This document shows, piece by piece, positions 9,781-20,477 of a stretch of 64,000 bases of DNA. Each line of letters starts with the position of its first letter. The stretch's first letter is position 1. This DNA comes from Paratinospora sagittata (Eukaryota > Streptophyta > Magnoliopsida > Ranunculales > Menispermaceae). The translations under genes and the position numbers were made by a program. Location of the stretch: assembly GCA_035771175.1 (NCBI GenBank), contig CM069605.1, forward strand, positions 19,856,288-19,920,287. Direction: 5' to 3'. The notes below the pieces were generated by a model that saw only the letters and a list, made by a program, of their open reading frames with translations, was not told where the DNA came from and did no database searches.

Positions 9781-11300
9781 TAAAGTATGTTTTAGATAAG
9801 TTTTAGTATGATTTATGCATTAGTTCGGTTAGTTTGTTTTATTTTGGATCTATTTGTTAGTTTAGTCACATTTTGGTATAATATGCTTTATTTCAGTTTT
9901 TAATTCTATAAATTGATAAATTTGATTATCTAAGTGTGTTACTAATTAGATTTGCTTTGTTTTGTAGGTGTTTAGATGATGTGAATGTGAGTTTGGAAGA
10001 TGGAAACAAAGTACAAGATGTTTGAATGAAGATACATGTACAAGAAGGTGCGAAAGATAGAAGAAAAGGAAGAAAAATGCAGAAAACATACAAACTGGGC
10101 GTTGCGGCGCTCCATGTGAGCACCGAGCTGTGCAAAAAACCAACTACGCATGTTCGGTGTTTTGGCCATAACTTTCTCAATTTAACTCCGAATTGGATTT
10201 GGTTTGTTTCTACTTATTCCTTACTTGAAATACACAAGATGAGAGGGTTTTGAGGGCATATGTTTCAGAGAACAAGAGGAAAAAAGGTGAGGAAGAAAGC
10301 GGAGGTGCGACAGAATTAGAAACCTTCTAATTTATTTGCGAACTTTCCTAGTTTGACTTGGAGTTTCTTATTGCGACTTCCCATGGACTTTTGGCTCTAT
10401 AAAGACCATTTTTTAGGGTTTTCAAAACATCAGAGAGTGGAGAAAAAAGGCAAGACGACTAGGGTTGGGAAGCTAAGAGAAGAGCAAGATTGAAGACATT
10501 GAAGATTTCTCCTACACCTTCCCTTCCTTTTACTTTGTTTTTTTGGTTTTAGATTCATGGTCATCATATTATTTCATGCTTTCATGTCTTTATTCATGAA
10601 CTAAATCCTCTCTCTAGAGGTGTAGATTGATTCGAACTTGATACTATGCTGTAGGTTTTATTGTTTGAGTATTGTTAATGAGGTTTTCTAGTTTATTTAT
10701 ATTTTTTCGAGTTTAATGCTTTTGATCCCTTGGCCACGGATTAGATGATTATAGACTTGAGGTAGATGCTCCAAAAGAGGGTACCTTGGTTTGGAACAAG
10801 AAAAATATAACCTAGGCTATTGTGAGACTCAAAAGGAGAACGAGAACCTTTGAAGTCGTTGAAAGGAAATCACAAAACTTAATGAGTTATTATCATCTTA
10901 GGTATTCATCGAAAGAGTAAAGCCAAGATGATAATAATATGCTTTAGTTGTTGCTCCAAAAGAGGGAATTAGAAACGTTAGGATTTTCGATTTATAAACA
11001 AAAGAACTGATTTAATGATATATATGTATATATATAAAGGCATAATTGAAACTAAGGTGACATTGAACCTCTAGACTATTCTATCTTTGATTTTCTATCT
11101 ATCTACATTGCATTGCTTTAGTTTAGTTTCTAGTTGTTTTGTTAATTCACTTAATCACTCGAATTTAATTTTCTAAATAAAGTTCGGGTTAGTGAAACAA
11201 TATTTAGTGTGAGTGTCAATCCTAGAGGACGACAATCCGATATCTCATTGGTTTTATATTATAATTTGACACCGTACACTTGTAGTTTGCACGTAACAAC
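9781..11300 (+). repeat. Probable Tat/Athila-type LTR, boundaries unknown
   Basis: Same internal layout as the LTR at 34589-36150: a TTTGTAGGTG block, an A-rich stretch with AAAAATGCAG, a GC-rich patch GGGCGTTGCGGCGCTCC (10097-10113), a TATA box (TATAAAG at 10398), TTTTTTAGGGTTTTC downstream, and a long AT-rich U5 ending in TTTGACACCGTACACTTG. No primer site, gag or matching second LTR is present, so it is a fragment or solo LTR. Confidence 0.55.
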
Positions 11301-12205
11301 GCGTTTCTCTATGGGCATGAAAGTTTTTTAAATGGTCGGTGTGGCGGTTTGCATGTATTTTAACACCAGTTCTTGACCTTTCTAGCTCATTTTCACTTGC
11401 AAGAGTTGGAAAAAACCAGAAGAAAGAAAATGAAAGAAGAGGAATGAGCTAGGGCAACCAAATCCAAGGTAAGGGTTGGTTATTTTTGGTTAAAAAGTTT
11501 ATATTCAGATTCCTCTCTTTAACTTAATTAACATATGTGAAAATTGGATGATTTCCTCGGTTAGATTGAGAGATTTGAAAAGAGGGTTTCAGCTGGAAAT
11601 CTTAAGAATTGCTGGAGAAAACTTTGAGTAAGTAATTCCTTGTTGAATTGTGGTTAATTTGAGGGTAATTAGTTGTACTTCCATGGTTGAAATGATGAAT
11701 CCTTTCCTACAGTGATGAAGCAGTTGAGGGTTAGGTGGTGCATTTCAATGGTAGTTGATGTGTATTTTGATTTGAAATCGATAATGAATGATTGGAAATG
11801 TTGAATTGCAGAGAAATTGAGATATAATTGCTGAATTTTTGGATTGGACAACACATTTAATTGAGTTGCTTGTGATGTGATAGTGAAGTGCTGGACAATT
11901 TGGGGTAAGTGTAGAGAAAGTGGACTTAGAAAAATTGATGTGTTGTTGTGAGTATTCCTATCTTTGGTTTATGTGTGGCATTGTATTCCCTGTTTTTATG
12001 AATTGATAGCATGTATGATTGCATTGTTTCTAGAATGCATTAATCTTTGTTTTGAATATCGATCATAGTTAGGTTTAATTGATGTAAGAAAAATATGTGA
12101 TCAATTCCATTGGGGTAAGTCTGTAGATGAGGCCCTGGAATGATCGAAATGAATGGTTAGATGAGTTAAGTTCTCCTTATGAATACATAGTAAGGATATA
12201 AACTT
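11301..12205 (+). repeat. LTR-like non-coding DNA, left part of host repeat C
   Basis: AT-rich with no coding potential; contains a CCAAGGTAAG splice-donor-like site (11463) and a 10-bp inverted pair CTAGCTCATT / AATGAGCTAG around 11382-11452. Gypsy A inserted at its right edge. The last ~95 bases resemble 33258-33331 on the far side of A, suggesting both flanks belong to related LTR sequence. Confidence 0.4.
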
Positions 12206-12585
12206 TGTACCGACCCTAGACTTTATCTTACGTATTGCCAATGTATGATCCAACTCCATGTGGTCGTATACGTATTTCTCCATTCTTTGGGGTAAGTTCA
12301 TGTATTTGCATGAAATTGTATATGATTGTGAGCATTATAAATTGCATATGGGTCATATTAATATAAATGTGTGCATTATAAATTGTATATGGGCTATGTT
12401 AAATAAAAGTATAATGTATGTGTTATTATTTATGCATGGGCCCATTGGGCCATGAATTAATATGAGCTTGACTTGATTGAATAAAGGAAAATGAAAATAA
12501 AAAAGAAAAAGAAAAGTGGTTGTTAATGGATGATTGGGCATTAAGATACATGGAGTATAAGATTGGCTAAGTGACACATGGTTAA
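12206..12585 (+). repeat. 5' LTR of gypsy A, segment 1
   Basis: Begins TGTACCGACCCTAGACTTT and matches the 3' LTR at 30804 onward. Two ~45-bp tandem blocks with GCATTATAAATTG lie at about 12330-12400. Interrupted at 12586 by the Sirevirus-like element (TSD GTTAA, 12581-12585). Confidence 0.9.
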
Positions 12586-14479
12586 TGATAGACACCCAAG
12601 AGGGGGTGAATTGGGTGTAATGGCCGGTTTTGAATTTTTCTAAGTTCTTTAGTGGAGTCTTTCAAATGATACAAGTATATGCTCTAATAATCAATGTCCA
12701 AGAATGTAAAGTGCGGAAATAAATAGGACACAATGATTTTTACGTGGTTCGGAAAAATCCTTTTCCTATCTCCATGCCTAGAGAAATCGTTTCTAGGATT
12801 CCACTATACTGGGTTCACTTCAAGGGTGTGAACCAAACCGTTACAACATCTTTTTCAAGGTTCAAGACAAACCTATCCTTTCACGGGTTAAGGACAAACC
12901 ACTAATTCCTTTTTCAAGGGTAAAGGAAAGCTGGTATCCTTTTTACAGGATAAGGACAAACCACTTGTTCCTTTTTCGAGGGCAAAAGAAAGTCGAAATC
13001 CTCTTCACAGGCTAAGGATGAACCACTTAACCCTTTTCAAGATAAATGGTGAAATTTGACTTGATTCCAAACTTGGAATCACAAGTGATATTACAATCAC
13101 TTGATTTAGTTTGTTTCAACCTTGAAACAATCCAAAACACCAAATACAAAGACTATAATGTTTGTTCTAAGTGATTGAAACAATTACAAATGAAGCTCAC
13201 AATACATATTCACCAATACAAAATATGGAAGTTTAAGCTCAATAAGAGAGAGAGAGAGAGAGATCTTACAATAATTTTACCTTCTTTGCATAAGATTGCT
13301 CATCAAAAATGAGTTTGAGAATGCTTTAAATCATGCACGAAATGCAAGCTTTGCAATCAACTCATTTGGGCCAACACTTTGCTCAAGAACTTTCAAAAAG
13401 TGAGAAATGGTTTGATTTTGGGAAATCATTTAATCCACTCATTTCTTATTTCTCTTGTGTTCTCTCTAGATTAAAATGGCTAGAGAAGGTGTATATATAG
13501 ATTAGGAATGAGTACTAGCCGTTGGGGACCAAGATATAGTCGTTGGGGGGACAAAAACTGAGTTTTCGACTGTTAAAAACGCACCCAAAAAGCCCAGAAA
13601 CTGATACAACGTGCTATCATTAATGATAGCCCGCTATAAGGGTCAATAGCTTGCTATCTCAAAAAAAAAACAGGGTCAATAGCCTGCCATCTTCAATGAT
13701 AGTGCGCTACACTTTGTGTTTTTGTTTCTTTTCGTTTCCCAACTTATCCTAAACCAAATATGGGCATATAATAACTTAAAATTTATGGAAAAAATGTTCC
13801 GAATCCAATGGAACCATTTCCAAATCCATCGGAGAAAGCTATCAAATATTTTTAATTAATTTTAAGTTTATTTGGGCATACTTTGAGTGTGAAAATTTGG
13901 GTGAACATGATATTTTGCAATTCTAAATTCATGGGATTGTTTGGGCATCAAAGTATGATTGAAATAGATTTAGTTTGATGATTGAAACACTTTGAAATCA
14001 ATGGTTAATCAATCAAACAAGATTTTGATGAAAATCAAAACAATTTTGATTATTTTGAAAATCTTTGTAGAAATATGATTTTGATCAAAACAATTTCAAA
14101 TATGATTCAAACAAGTTTGAAATGGTTTAAGAACATAAACCAAACATATTTGAACATTTGAAAATCCTTTTAGACGAAATTCAATGCATGCATGATGTGT
14201 AACAAAAAGTAATTGAGCAAGCCAGAGCAAGGAAGTTTACAACCTAAATTAAAGTCTATGTACTTTAGCTCTCATCCTTCTCTTCTCATCTTGACATGTG
14301 CAAGCTTTAATTTAGACTTCTTATGATCCGCTTGATTAGGCTTGAACAAGCTTTGATCTTGTATTGGCTTATGGTGTTGAAACATACTTAGTTCAAATAT
14401 TAGCACTAAATTACATATTGTTTGTTAGCATCAAAACACTTAGGAGAGTGCTAAGTGGAGACTCCCACTTGCGCCAACA
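12586..14479 (-). repeat. 3' LTR of the Sirevirus-like element (1,894 bp)
   Basis: On the minus strand begins TGTTGGCGCAAGTGGGAG (14479 downward) and ends CCCTCTTGGGTGTCTATCA. Contains the promoter-like CTATATATAC at 13491-13500 with GC-rich GATAGC/GCTATC couplets upstream of it (13605-13725), a (GA)n run at about 13243-13262, and repeated CCTTTTTCAAGG-type blocks at 12840-13040. Confidence 0.87.
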
Positions 14480-14500
14480 ATCTCCCCCTTTTTGATGATA
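14480..14500 (-). other. Polypurine tract adjoining the Sirevirus-like 3' LTR
   Basis: Minus strand: ATCATCAAAAAGGGGGAGAT directly before TGTTGG. A second copy of the motif (ATATCAAAAAGGGGGAGA) lies at 15726-15744, beyond the foldback insertion. Confidence 0.85.
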
Positions 14501-14844
14501 ACAGAACAATGTGATCTTGATAAACATTAACACCAAAAAGATACATGATAGGATGATCAGAATGAATATGAGATATTACAAACATAGAATGAATATGAGA
14601 TATTACAAACATACTATCAACTCAAATTGTTTATCAAGGTTCCATTATGTCACGCCCTGGGTTGCACAGCGTGCCCCCTACCCAGACGCGGGGGCACTCC
14701 CACCGCAGCGGGAGCGAACGCCTAGCCATTATAGATCCATAATATTGTCCCATCTCGGCCAGCCACGCCACACAAGGACGCCGGTCACCGAGATCATTTA
14801 TCCATATTATTCACACTCCCATGAATAATATAGGGCCTCCCCCA

Positions 14845-14909
14845 AGTTCGAACTCGCAACCTCTTCCTCATAAGGTTAGATTTCGCAACTTGAGTACCCA
14901 TTGAGCCAA
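14845..14909 (-). repeat. tRNA-like (SINE-like) module, copy 1
   Basis: On the minus strand TGGCTCAATGGGTACTC resembles a pol III A box and GGTTGCGAGTTCGAACTTG a B box (GTTCGA core), about 50 bases apart. No complete cloverleaf, so not a tRNA gene. Confidence 0.55.
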
Positions 14910-15202
14910 ATTGGCGTGGCTGGCCGAGATGGGACAATATTATGGATCCATAATGGCTAGGCGTTCGCTCCCGCTGCGGTGGGAGTGCGCCCGCGTCTGG
15001 GTAGGGGGCATGCTGTACAACCCAGGGCGTGACAAAAAGGCCTTATGTATACATAAGGCCTTTTTGTCACGCCCCGAACGCCTAGCCATTATGGATCCAT
15101 AATATTGTCCCATCTCGACCAGCCACACCACACAAGGACGCCAGACACCGAGATCATTTATCCCCCTGCACAATCCACAGCACAGGGAGGGCCTCCCCCA
15201 AG

Positions 15203-15263
15203 TTCGAACTCGCAACTTCTTCCTCATAAGGTTAGATTTCGCAACATGAGTACCCATTGAACC
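15203..15263 (-). repeat. tRNA-like module, copy 2 (inverted pair, left arm)
   Basis: Same module as copy 1, opposing copy 3 across a short loop at about 15263-15267. Confidence 0.55.
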
Positions 15264-15266
15264 ATT

Positions 15267-15335
15267 TGGCTCAATGGATACTCAAGTTGCGAAATCTAAC
15301 CTTATGAGGAAGAGGTTGCGAGTTTGAACTTGGGG
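15267..15335 (+). repeat. tRNA-like module, copy 3 (inverted pair, right arm)
   Basis: A-box-like TGGCTCAATGG at 15267-15277 and B-box-like GAGTTTGAACTTG at 15320-15332 (one T in place of C compared with the other copies). Mirror image of copy 2. Confidence 0.55.
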
Positions 15336-15724
15336 GAGGCCCTATATTATTCATGGGAGTGTGAATAATATGGATAAATGATCTCGGTGACCGGCGTCCT
15401 TATGTGGCGTGGCTGGCCGAGATGGGACAATATTATGGATCCATAATGGCTAGGCGTTCGCTCCCGCTGCGATGGGAGTGCGCCCGCGTCTGGGTAGGGG
15501 GCATGCTGTGCAACCCAGGGCGTGACAAAAAGGCCTTATGTATACATAAGGCCTTTTTGTCACGCCCTGGGTTGCACAGCGTGCCCCCTACCCAGGTGCG
15601 GGCGCACCCCCTCGGGGCGAACGCCTAGCCATTATGGATCCATAATGGCTAGGCGTTCGCCCCGAGGGGGTGCGCCCGCAACTGGGTAGGGGGCACGCTG
15701 TGCAACCCAGGGTGTGACACATTA

Positions 15725-18700
15725 TCTCTCCCCCTTTTTGATATCAGCAAAAAGGATAAAAAGAATCATCCAAATTCTCATGGAGAAAGTCCTATGACTT
15801 AGGCATCAAAACACTAGAGCTCCTCCTTTCCAAAAGAGATAGAGGCTTCCCCTAAATCTATGCACTCAACACTCAAGAAGATTCATGATGTGCAATCAAG
15901 ATTAAGCACTCATGAATGCATAGTAAATGCCATACCATAAGACACACACATGAGACTCAAGAACGATAATTCAAGCACATGGAGAAATTTAAAAAGATAT
16001 AAATTTGAAAATTTTAACTCAAAAGGTTAATAGGCTAGCTAGATAGAATTTTGAATATTTGCATAGCATAGCCAATTTTAAACATGTAGATGCATAGATA
16101 TTATATTAAAATCTATGTTAGGCATCTAGACATGTAAAAATGAGAAAGATACGCCAAAAGGATGAATTCATAAATAATTTTAGGCACAAGTAATCATTCT
16201 TATGGTATTAGGCACAAGCAAAATTTTGGCAAGTAGAGCATGACCTAAAGGAAATATACTTCATCATATATTTCAAGTAAGCACAAGCATAAGCATAAGT
16301 ATAGGTCGAAATCAGAGCATAGTCAAGATTTATTGAATGTCAAGAATGGCCTAGCTATCATGATTCTAGTGAGATGCAAGAAATAATTTTAATGTTTAAG
16401 GCACTCAATAGAAATCAATTGTCATAATATTTGATGCATTTCGGATATAGGGCTTAATTGATGCATCGTAATCATATATGAATGGATTAGTAGTGCCAAA
16501 ATATGAAGACATGATTGCAGACAATTACTTTTCCAATAATTAGGCATATGTAAAGATTTCATATAAAGAACAAAGCCTAAAGTGATATATGCTTCATTAT
16601 GTATATTAATTGAGTATGCATGAGCATTTTCAAGATTCATAGATTAGGCATAAATGTATCAATTTAATTATGGCCTAGCTAGGATGATTTCAATAAGATG
16701 CAAAACATATTTTAAAAACTCAAGGCATCCATTTGAAATTAATTTTCAAAAACATTTGATGCATATAAGATTTGAAATTCAAGCCATGCATCAAAATTGT
16801 GTATGAATGGAACATGAATGCCAAAATGGATAAGTATGAGCATGGGCATCCTATTTCCATTGACTTAGGCATGTGAAAGAATGTAAATAAGAACATAGAA
16901 TAAGTTATGAATTCAAAGTAATGCATTAAAGGATATAAATAATGTGGAATGCATACTTGAATCATGAGGTAGATGTGAATCATGCATAGGAGACATATGA
17001 ATTTAATTCTAACATGATTACACTCTAAGTGAAATAGCATAGACAAATCAAATTTTGTAGAATAATGCATTGCCTAGCTGTTTGGCTTATAACTAGATGC
17101 TAGGGATATTTTGAATTTTAATTGAAGCATCTAGCATAAAAGTCCTAAAGAGAGATGCCATGAGTAAGGATATCCATAAATGATGAAAATGTTCAAGCAC
17201 TCTCTTTTCATGATATTAGGCATATATAAAAAATATTTGGAAGCCTAAATCATGGACTCAAGTTAATGCATGTAAACAATATAAACATAGGTCATGCATA
17301 CTATACTTAAGATATGAGTATATATGAGTCATGCACATGTGAAGATGGTTAAGTATAAGCATGATCATACTTCAAATGAGATAGCATGGGCAAGTCATGT
17401 AATATAATGAAGCACAATGCCTTGCTATTCATTTTTTAAATAGATGCTAAAAATGAGTTTCAAATTTGAAGAACATCTATGGAATGAAGAATCCAATGTG
17501 GTTTTCAAAACTAGATGGAAATTCATATGAGCAATGATTGGTTTTTAAATGAGGTACATATTAGACATGATCAATCAATCTTTTCCTACATATTTTCCTT
17601 TTCATGACATAAGTAAATAGTTTTAAGGAAAATATATCATTATCAAGAATATGCCTTATGATATGATTTTGAACTATAATCATGACATAATTCTAAACAT
17701 GGATACTAGGCAAAATGAATGCATTAAAGCACAAGAGCCTAGCATAATCTATGTTTTGATCAAGAAGAGTAGATATGATAAGCACATGATCAAAACAAGT
17801 CTTACTGAAGTGAATATAGGCCAAAGAGATATTTCAAATTGAAATGTGATAAATAATGCAAACACTTATGGCATGGTATTCATATTGCGAGCATTTTGGT
17901 TTATGATAAGTATGGAACACTATATGGGTTTTAAGCATAGCTTACTTATCACATGTAGGCATAAACATATGAATGTAATTTCTGAGCACATCAATGCCAA
18001 AGACATAATCAACTGGTCGTACGCCTATTGATTAAGTTTAAGGATGAAGTTAACAACATCAAGAAACATAAGTGTCATGATAGATATGAGATAATAAGTC
18101 TAGACACATACATTTTTTAAAATGTATTTTTCCTGAAAATATTTTAATGAAGTACAAAGGAAAAACATTTTTAAAGTAAGATCTTTGATGATAAGTGGTA
18201 AAACATATATTAATAAGCACACTTATCAAATATATTCACCATGGTTTCAAATAATTGATCAATGACGATGCAACACATGGCAAATGATTGAATGACTTAA
18301 ATATAGAAGGTGAACAACATAATCATTCAAGACTTCATTATTAATTCTAGTTGGCTAGTCCTATTAGTTTGATATAAATTTGGATTCATGGTCAACTAGG
18401 TCTCTTAGTTTGAATATGTCACGGAAGATTCAAAATAGTTGCATGAGACAAATTCAACTTTAGTTTATGGAAATGACTAAAGTTTCATAAGATAAAAATC
18501 TTAAGTCAAGATAGTCATTCCATATAGTTTTCCTTCAAGTAGGAGTGAATGGACATGGATGGTGAAGACATATAATAATTGCACTCATTCACCCTAGAAG
18601 GATAAAGGTTCATGATCATATAAGTTTTATGATTGTCTAAGATTTATAATAAACACATCAATCATATAACGAGATTTATAATGAAACATGACATTCTATA

Positions 18701-19218
18701 TGCAAGCTCAAAGATACTCTTAAAATAAGATTTTAGTACTAAAGCATGCATACAAGCATAATCATGACAATGAAATAGAAATGACACGTGTAAGTCATGA
18801 TTTTATCAAAATTCATTTTGAACATGTTTCCTTCTAATAAACATTCATCCAAGCATGGAAGGCAACTAAGCATTCATGATATTATATAAGCATGATGATA
18901 TAAGATATAATGTAAATAAGTAATTCACACATCAATGCCTATTTATGAAAGCTAGCATGTTCAATTTTCCAAGCGTATGACTAAAATCTATTTTGAATAA
19001 AGAGTGATGATCATTTTAGTCATTTATTTTCATTTCATTTCTAAAGGAATGAATATAAGTAGATGAAAATTTTAGCATATGGTATTAATTCAAGTAGAGC
19101 ATGTGACATTTAAGCCTTAAGAATTTATGAATTATGTGAAGGCTTATGTGAGTTGATTGTCCTTGTTAATGCACTAAGACTTCTAAATAGATAAAATTTA
19201 AGAGACATAGGTCTTAGT
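15725..19218 (-). repeat. Non-coding interior of the Sirevirus-like element, degenerate tandem repeats
   Basis: Very AT-rich, no protein signature on either strand. The phrase GGCTAGCTAG / GGCCTAGCTA / GCCTAGCTG recurs at about 16030, 16348, 16670, 17068 and 17419, each time followed about 30 bases later by an A-rich AGATGC-type segment and later by AGGCATAT. This gives a decayed tandem repeat with a period of about 320-400 bases. The rest (17500-19218) shows similar word use but no clear period. Confidence 0.6.
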
Positions 19219-19600
19219 CAAATATGTTTGAAATGGTTTAAGAACATAAACCAAACATGTTTGAACATTTGAAAATCATTTTAGACAAAATTCAATGCAT
19301 GCATGATATGTAAGAGAAAGTGATTGAGCAAGCTAGAGCAAGGAGGTTTACAACCTAAATTAAAGTCTATGTATTTTAGCTCTCATCCTTCTCTTCTCAT
19401 CTTGACACGTTTAGGCTTTGATTTATACTTCTTATGATCCGCTTGATTAGGCTTAAACAAGCTTTGATCTTGTATTGACTCTTCTTCGCTTATGGTGCTG
19501 AAACATAATTAGTTCAAATATTATCACTAAATTACAGATTATTTGTTAACATCAACACACTTAGGACAGTGCTACGTGGAGACCCCCACTTGGACCAACA
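19219..19600 (-). repeat. Truncated 5' LTR remnant of the Sirevirus-like element
   Basis: Matches the LTR portion at about 14096-14479 (for example AAATGGTTTAAGAACATAAA), then diverges at about 19219. About 1.5 kb of LTR and the primer site are missing. Confidence 0.82.
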
Positions 19601-19605
19601 GTTAA

Positions 19606-20477
19606 CTAGTGGGCACTTGAGCATACACATGACATTGTATTTCATGTGTGTGTAAGAGATGAATCTCTAGTTCTTGGGGATGTTGGGAGAGCGTAAGGTT
19701 GAGAGAAAAAAAAAAAAGAGAAAGTAAAGGAGGAAGAGGAGTGATTTGCATCAAATTCTTACATCTCGGTAAGTAAAATTGCAAACTTTCACCATAATCC
19801 TCTTCTTTAGATCTGGGTAAGTAAAATTGCAAACTTTCACCATAATCCTCTTCTTTATGGTATTTCCATGCTTTTAAATGCTATAATTTTTATGGTTGAT
19901 GAAGTGGTGGATGTGGCCATGTATGGAAAATGATGTGCATATTATTTATGTAAGAACTAGTATAAATTGGAATCCATTAATGGTGAAACCCCCAATTTCT
20001 AGCAAAAAATTGGTGGGGTTCCTTTGTAATTGACCAAATCCAATTCATAAAGTTAGGGTTCCCCAATTCATGTGCATATGAACTATGTTAATCTAGTTAG
20101 TATAATTAAGTGACTCATGGTTTTAATTTGGGCAATTTCATGCCAAAAGTTCAATGTCTAGAATAATTTGACTATAGGCCTAATTGTAGAGATTTTTCCA
20201 ATTTGGGGAAAATGATGCCATTGACCTAGAAATGGCCAATTGAGATGAATTAAGCCTAATTGAACTTAAATTGAGCCTGATTTAAGCATGAGATGAATTT
20301 AGTTGGGGTAAATTATTGTTAATTGGACATAATTTATAACACTTGGTTATGTCATGGAATATGGCTATATATGTATTCATGAAACATAGTTAATATTATG
20401 CCATGAATATTGATAATTGTTGTAATTTGGGTAAATTAGAGTCAATGAATGAGAATTGAATTAATTGACATGATAAT
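19606..20477 (+). repeat. 5' LTR of gypsy A, segment 2
   Basis: Continuous with segment 1 after removing the Sirevirus-like insertion; matches 31205-32012 in the 3' LTR. Holds a ~64-bp tandem duplication at about 19770-19860 that is single-copy in the 3' LTR. Confidence 0.9.

Larger units (their letters stand above)
14648..15719. mobile_element. Foldback element FB1, compound palindrome (1,072 bp)
   Basis: Bounded by TSD CATTA (14643-14647 and 15720-15724), with termini TGTCACGCCC and GGGTGTGACA. Inside are a 387-bp foldback (14648-15034) with ~123-bp arms; a perfect 50-bp palindrome (15025-15074); a second foldback centred near 15264 carrying inverted tRNA-like modules; a second copy of the 50-bp palindrome (15518-15567) with imperfect extension to ~136 bp; and a loop-free 162-bp palindrome (15558-15719) with only two mismatches between its 81-base arms. 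It encodes no protein. GC-rich, in sharp contrast to the AT-rich host element. Confidence 0.9.
12586..19600 (-). mobile_element. Sirevirus-like non-coding copia element, nested in LTR A
   Basis: Flanked by GTTAA at 12581-12585 and 19601-19605. On the minus strand its right end starts TGTTGGTCCAAGTGG and its left end finishes TGGGTGTCTATCA. The uninterrupted paralogue at about 31190-31205 (ACACATGGTTAACTCGTGGGC) is the empty site. It has one full LTR (12586-14479), a polypurine tract, an AT-rich interior with no gag or pol, and only ~380 bases of the other LTR. It is therefore a decayed or non-autonomous copy. Sirevirus affinity is inferred from the AAAAAGGGGGAGAT + TGTTGG junction and the long LTR. 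Confidence 0.85.

Noticed and set aside
12111..12205. Long target-site duplication for gypsy A (similar to 33258-33331)
   Set aside because: Only roughly 70-75% similar by eye, far more diverged than A's own LTRs; more likely related LTR sequence on both sides. A 4-of-5-base TSD (AACTT/TACTT) is simpler.
15025..15074. Perfect 50-bp palindrome as a transcription terminator
   Set aside because: Although GC-rich with a T run, intrinsic hairpin terminators are not used by plant pol II, and the palindrome is a component of the foldback element.
14845..15335. True tRNA genes in the foldback element
   Set aside because: A- and B-box-like sequences are present, but no acceptor stem or anticodon arm pairs convincingly.
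16422..17070. Minus-strand frames of 72 and 116 codons in the Sirevirus-like interior
   Set aside because: Met/His/Ile-rich composition typical of random AT-rich sequence; no protein family resemblance.
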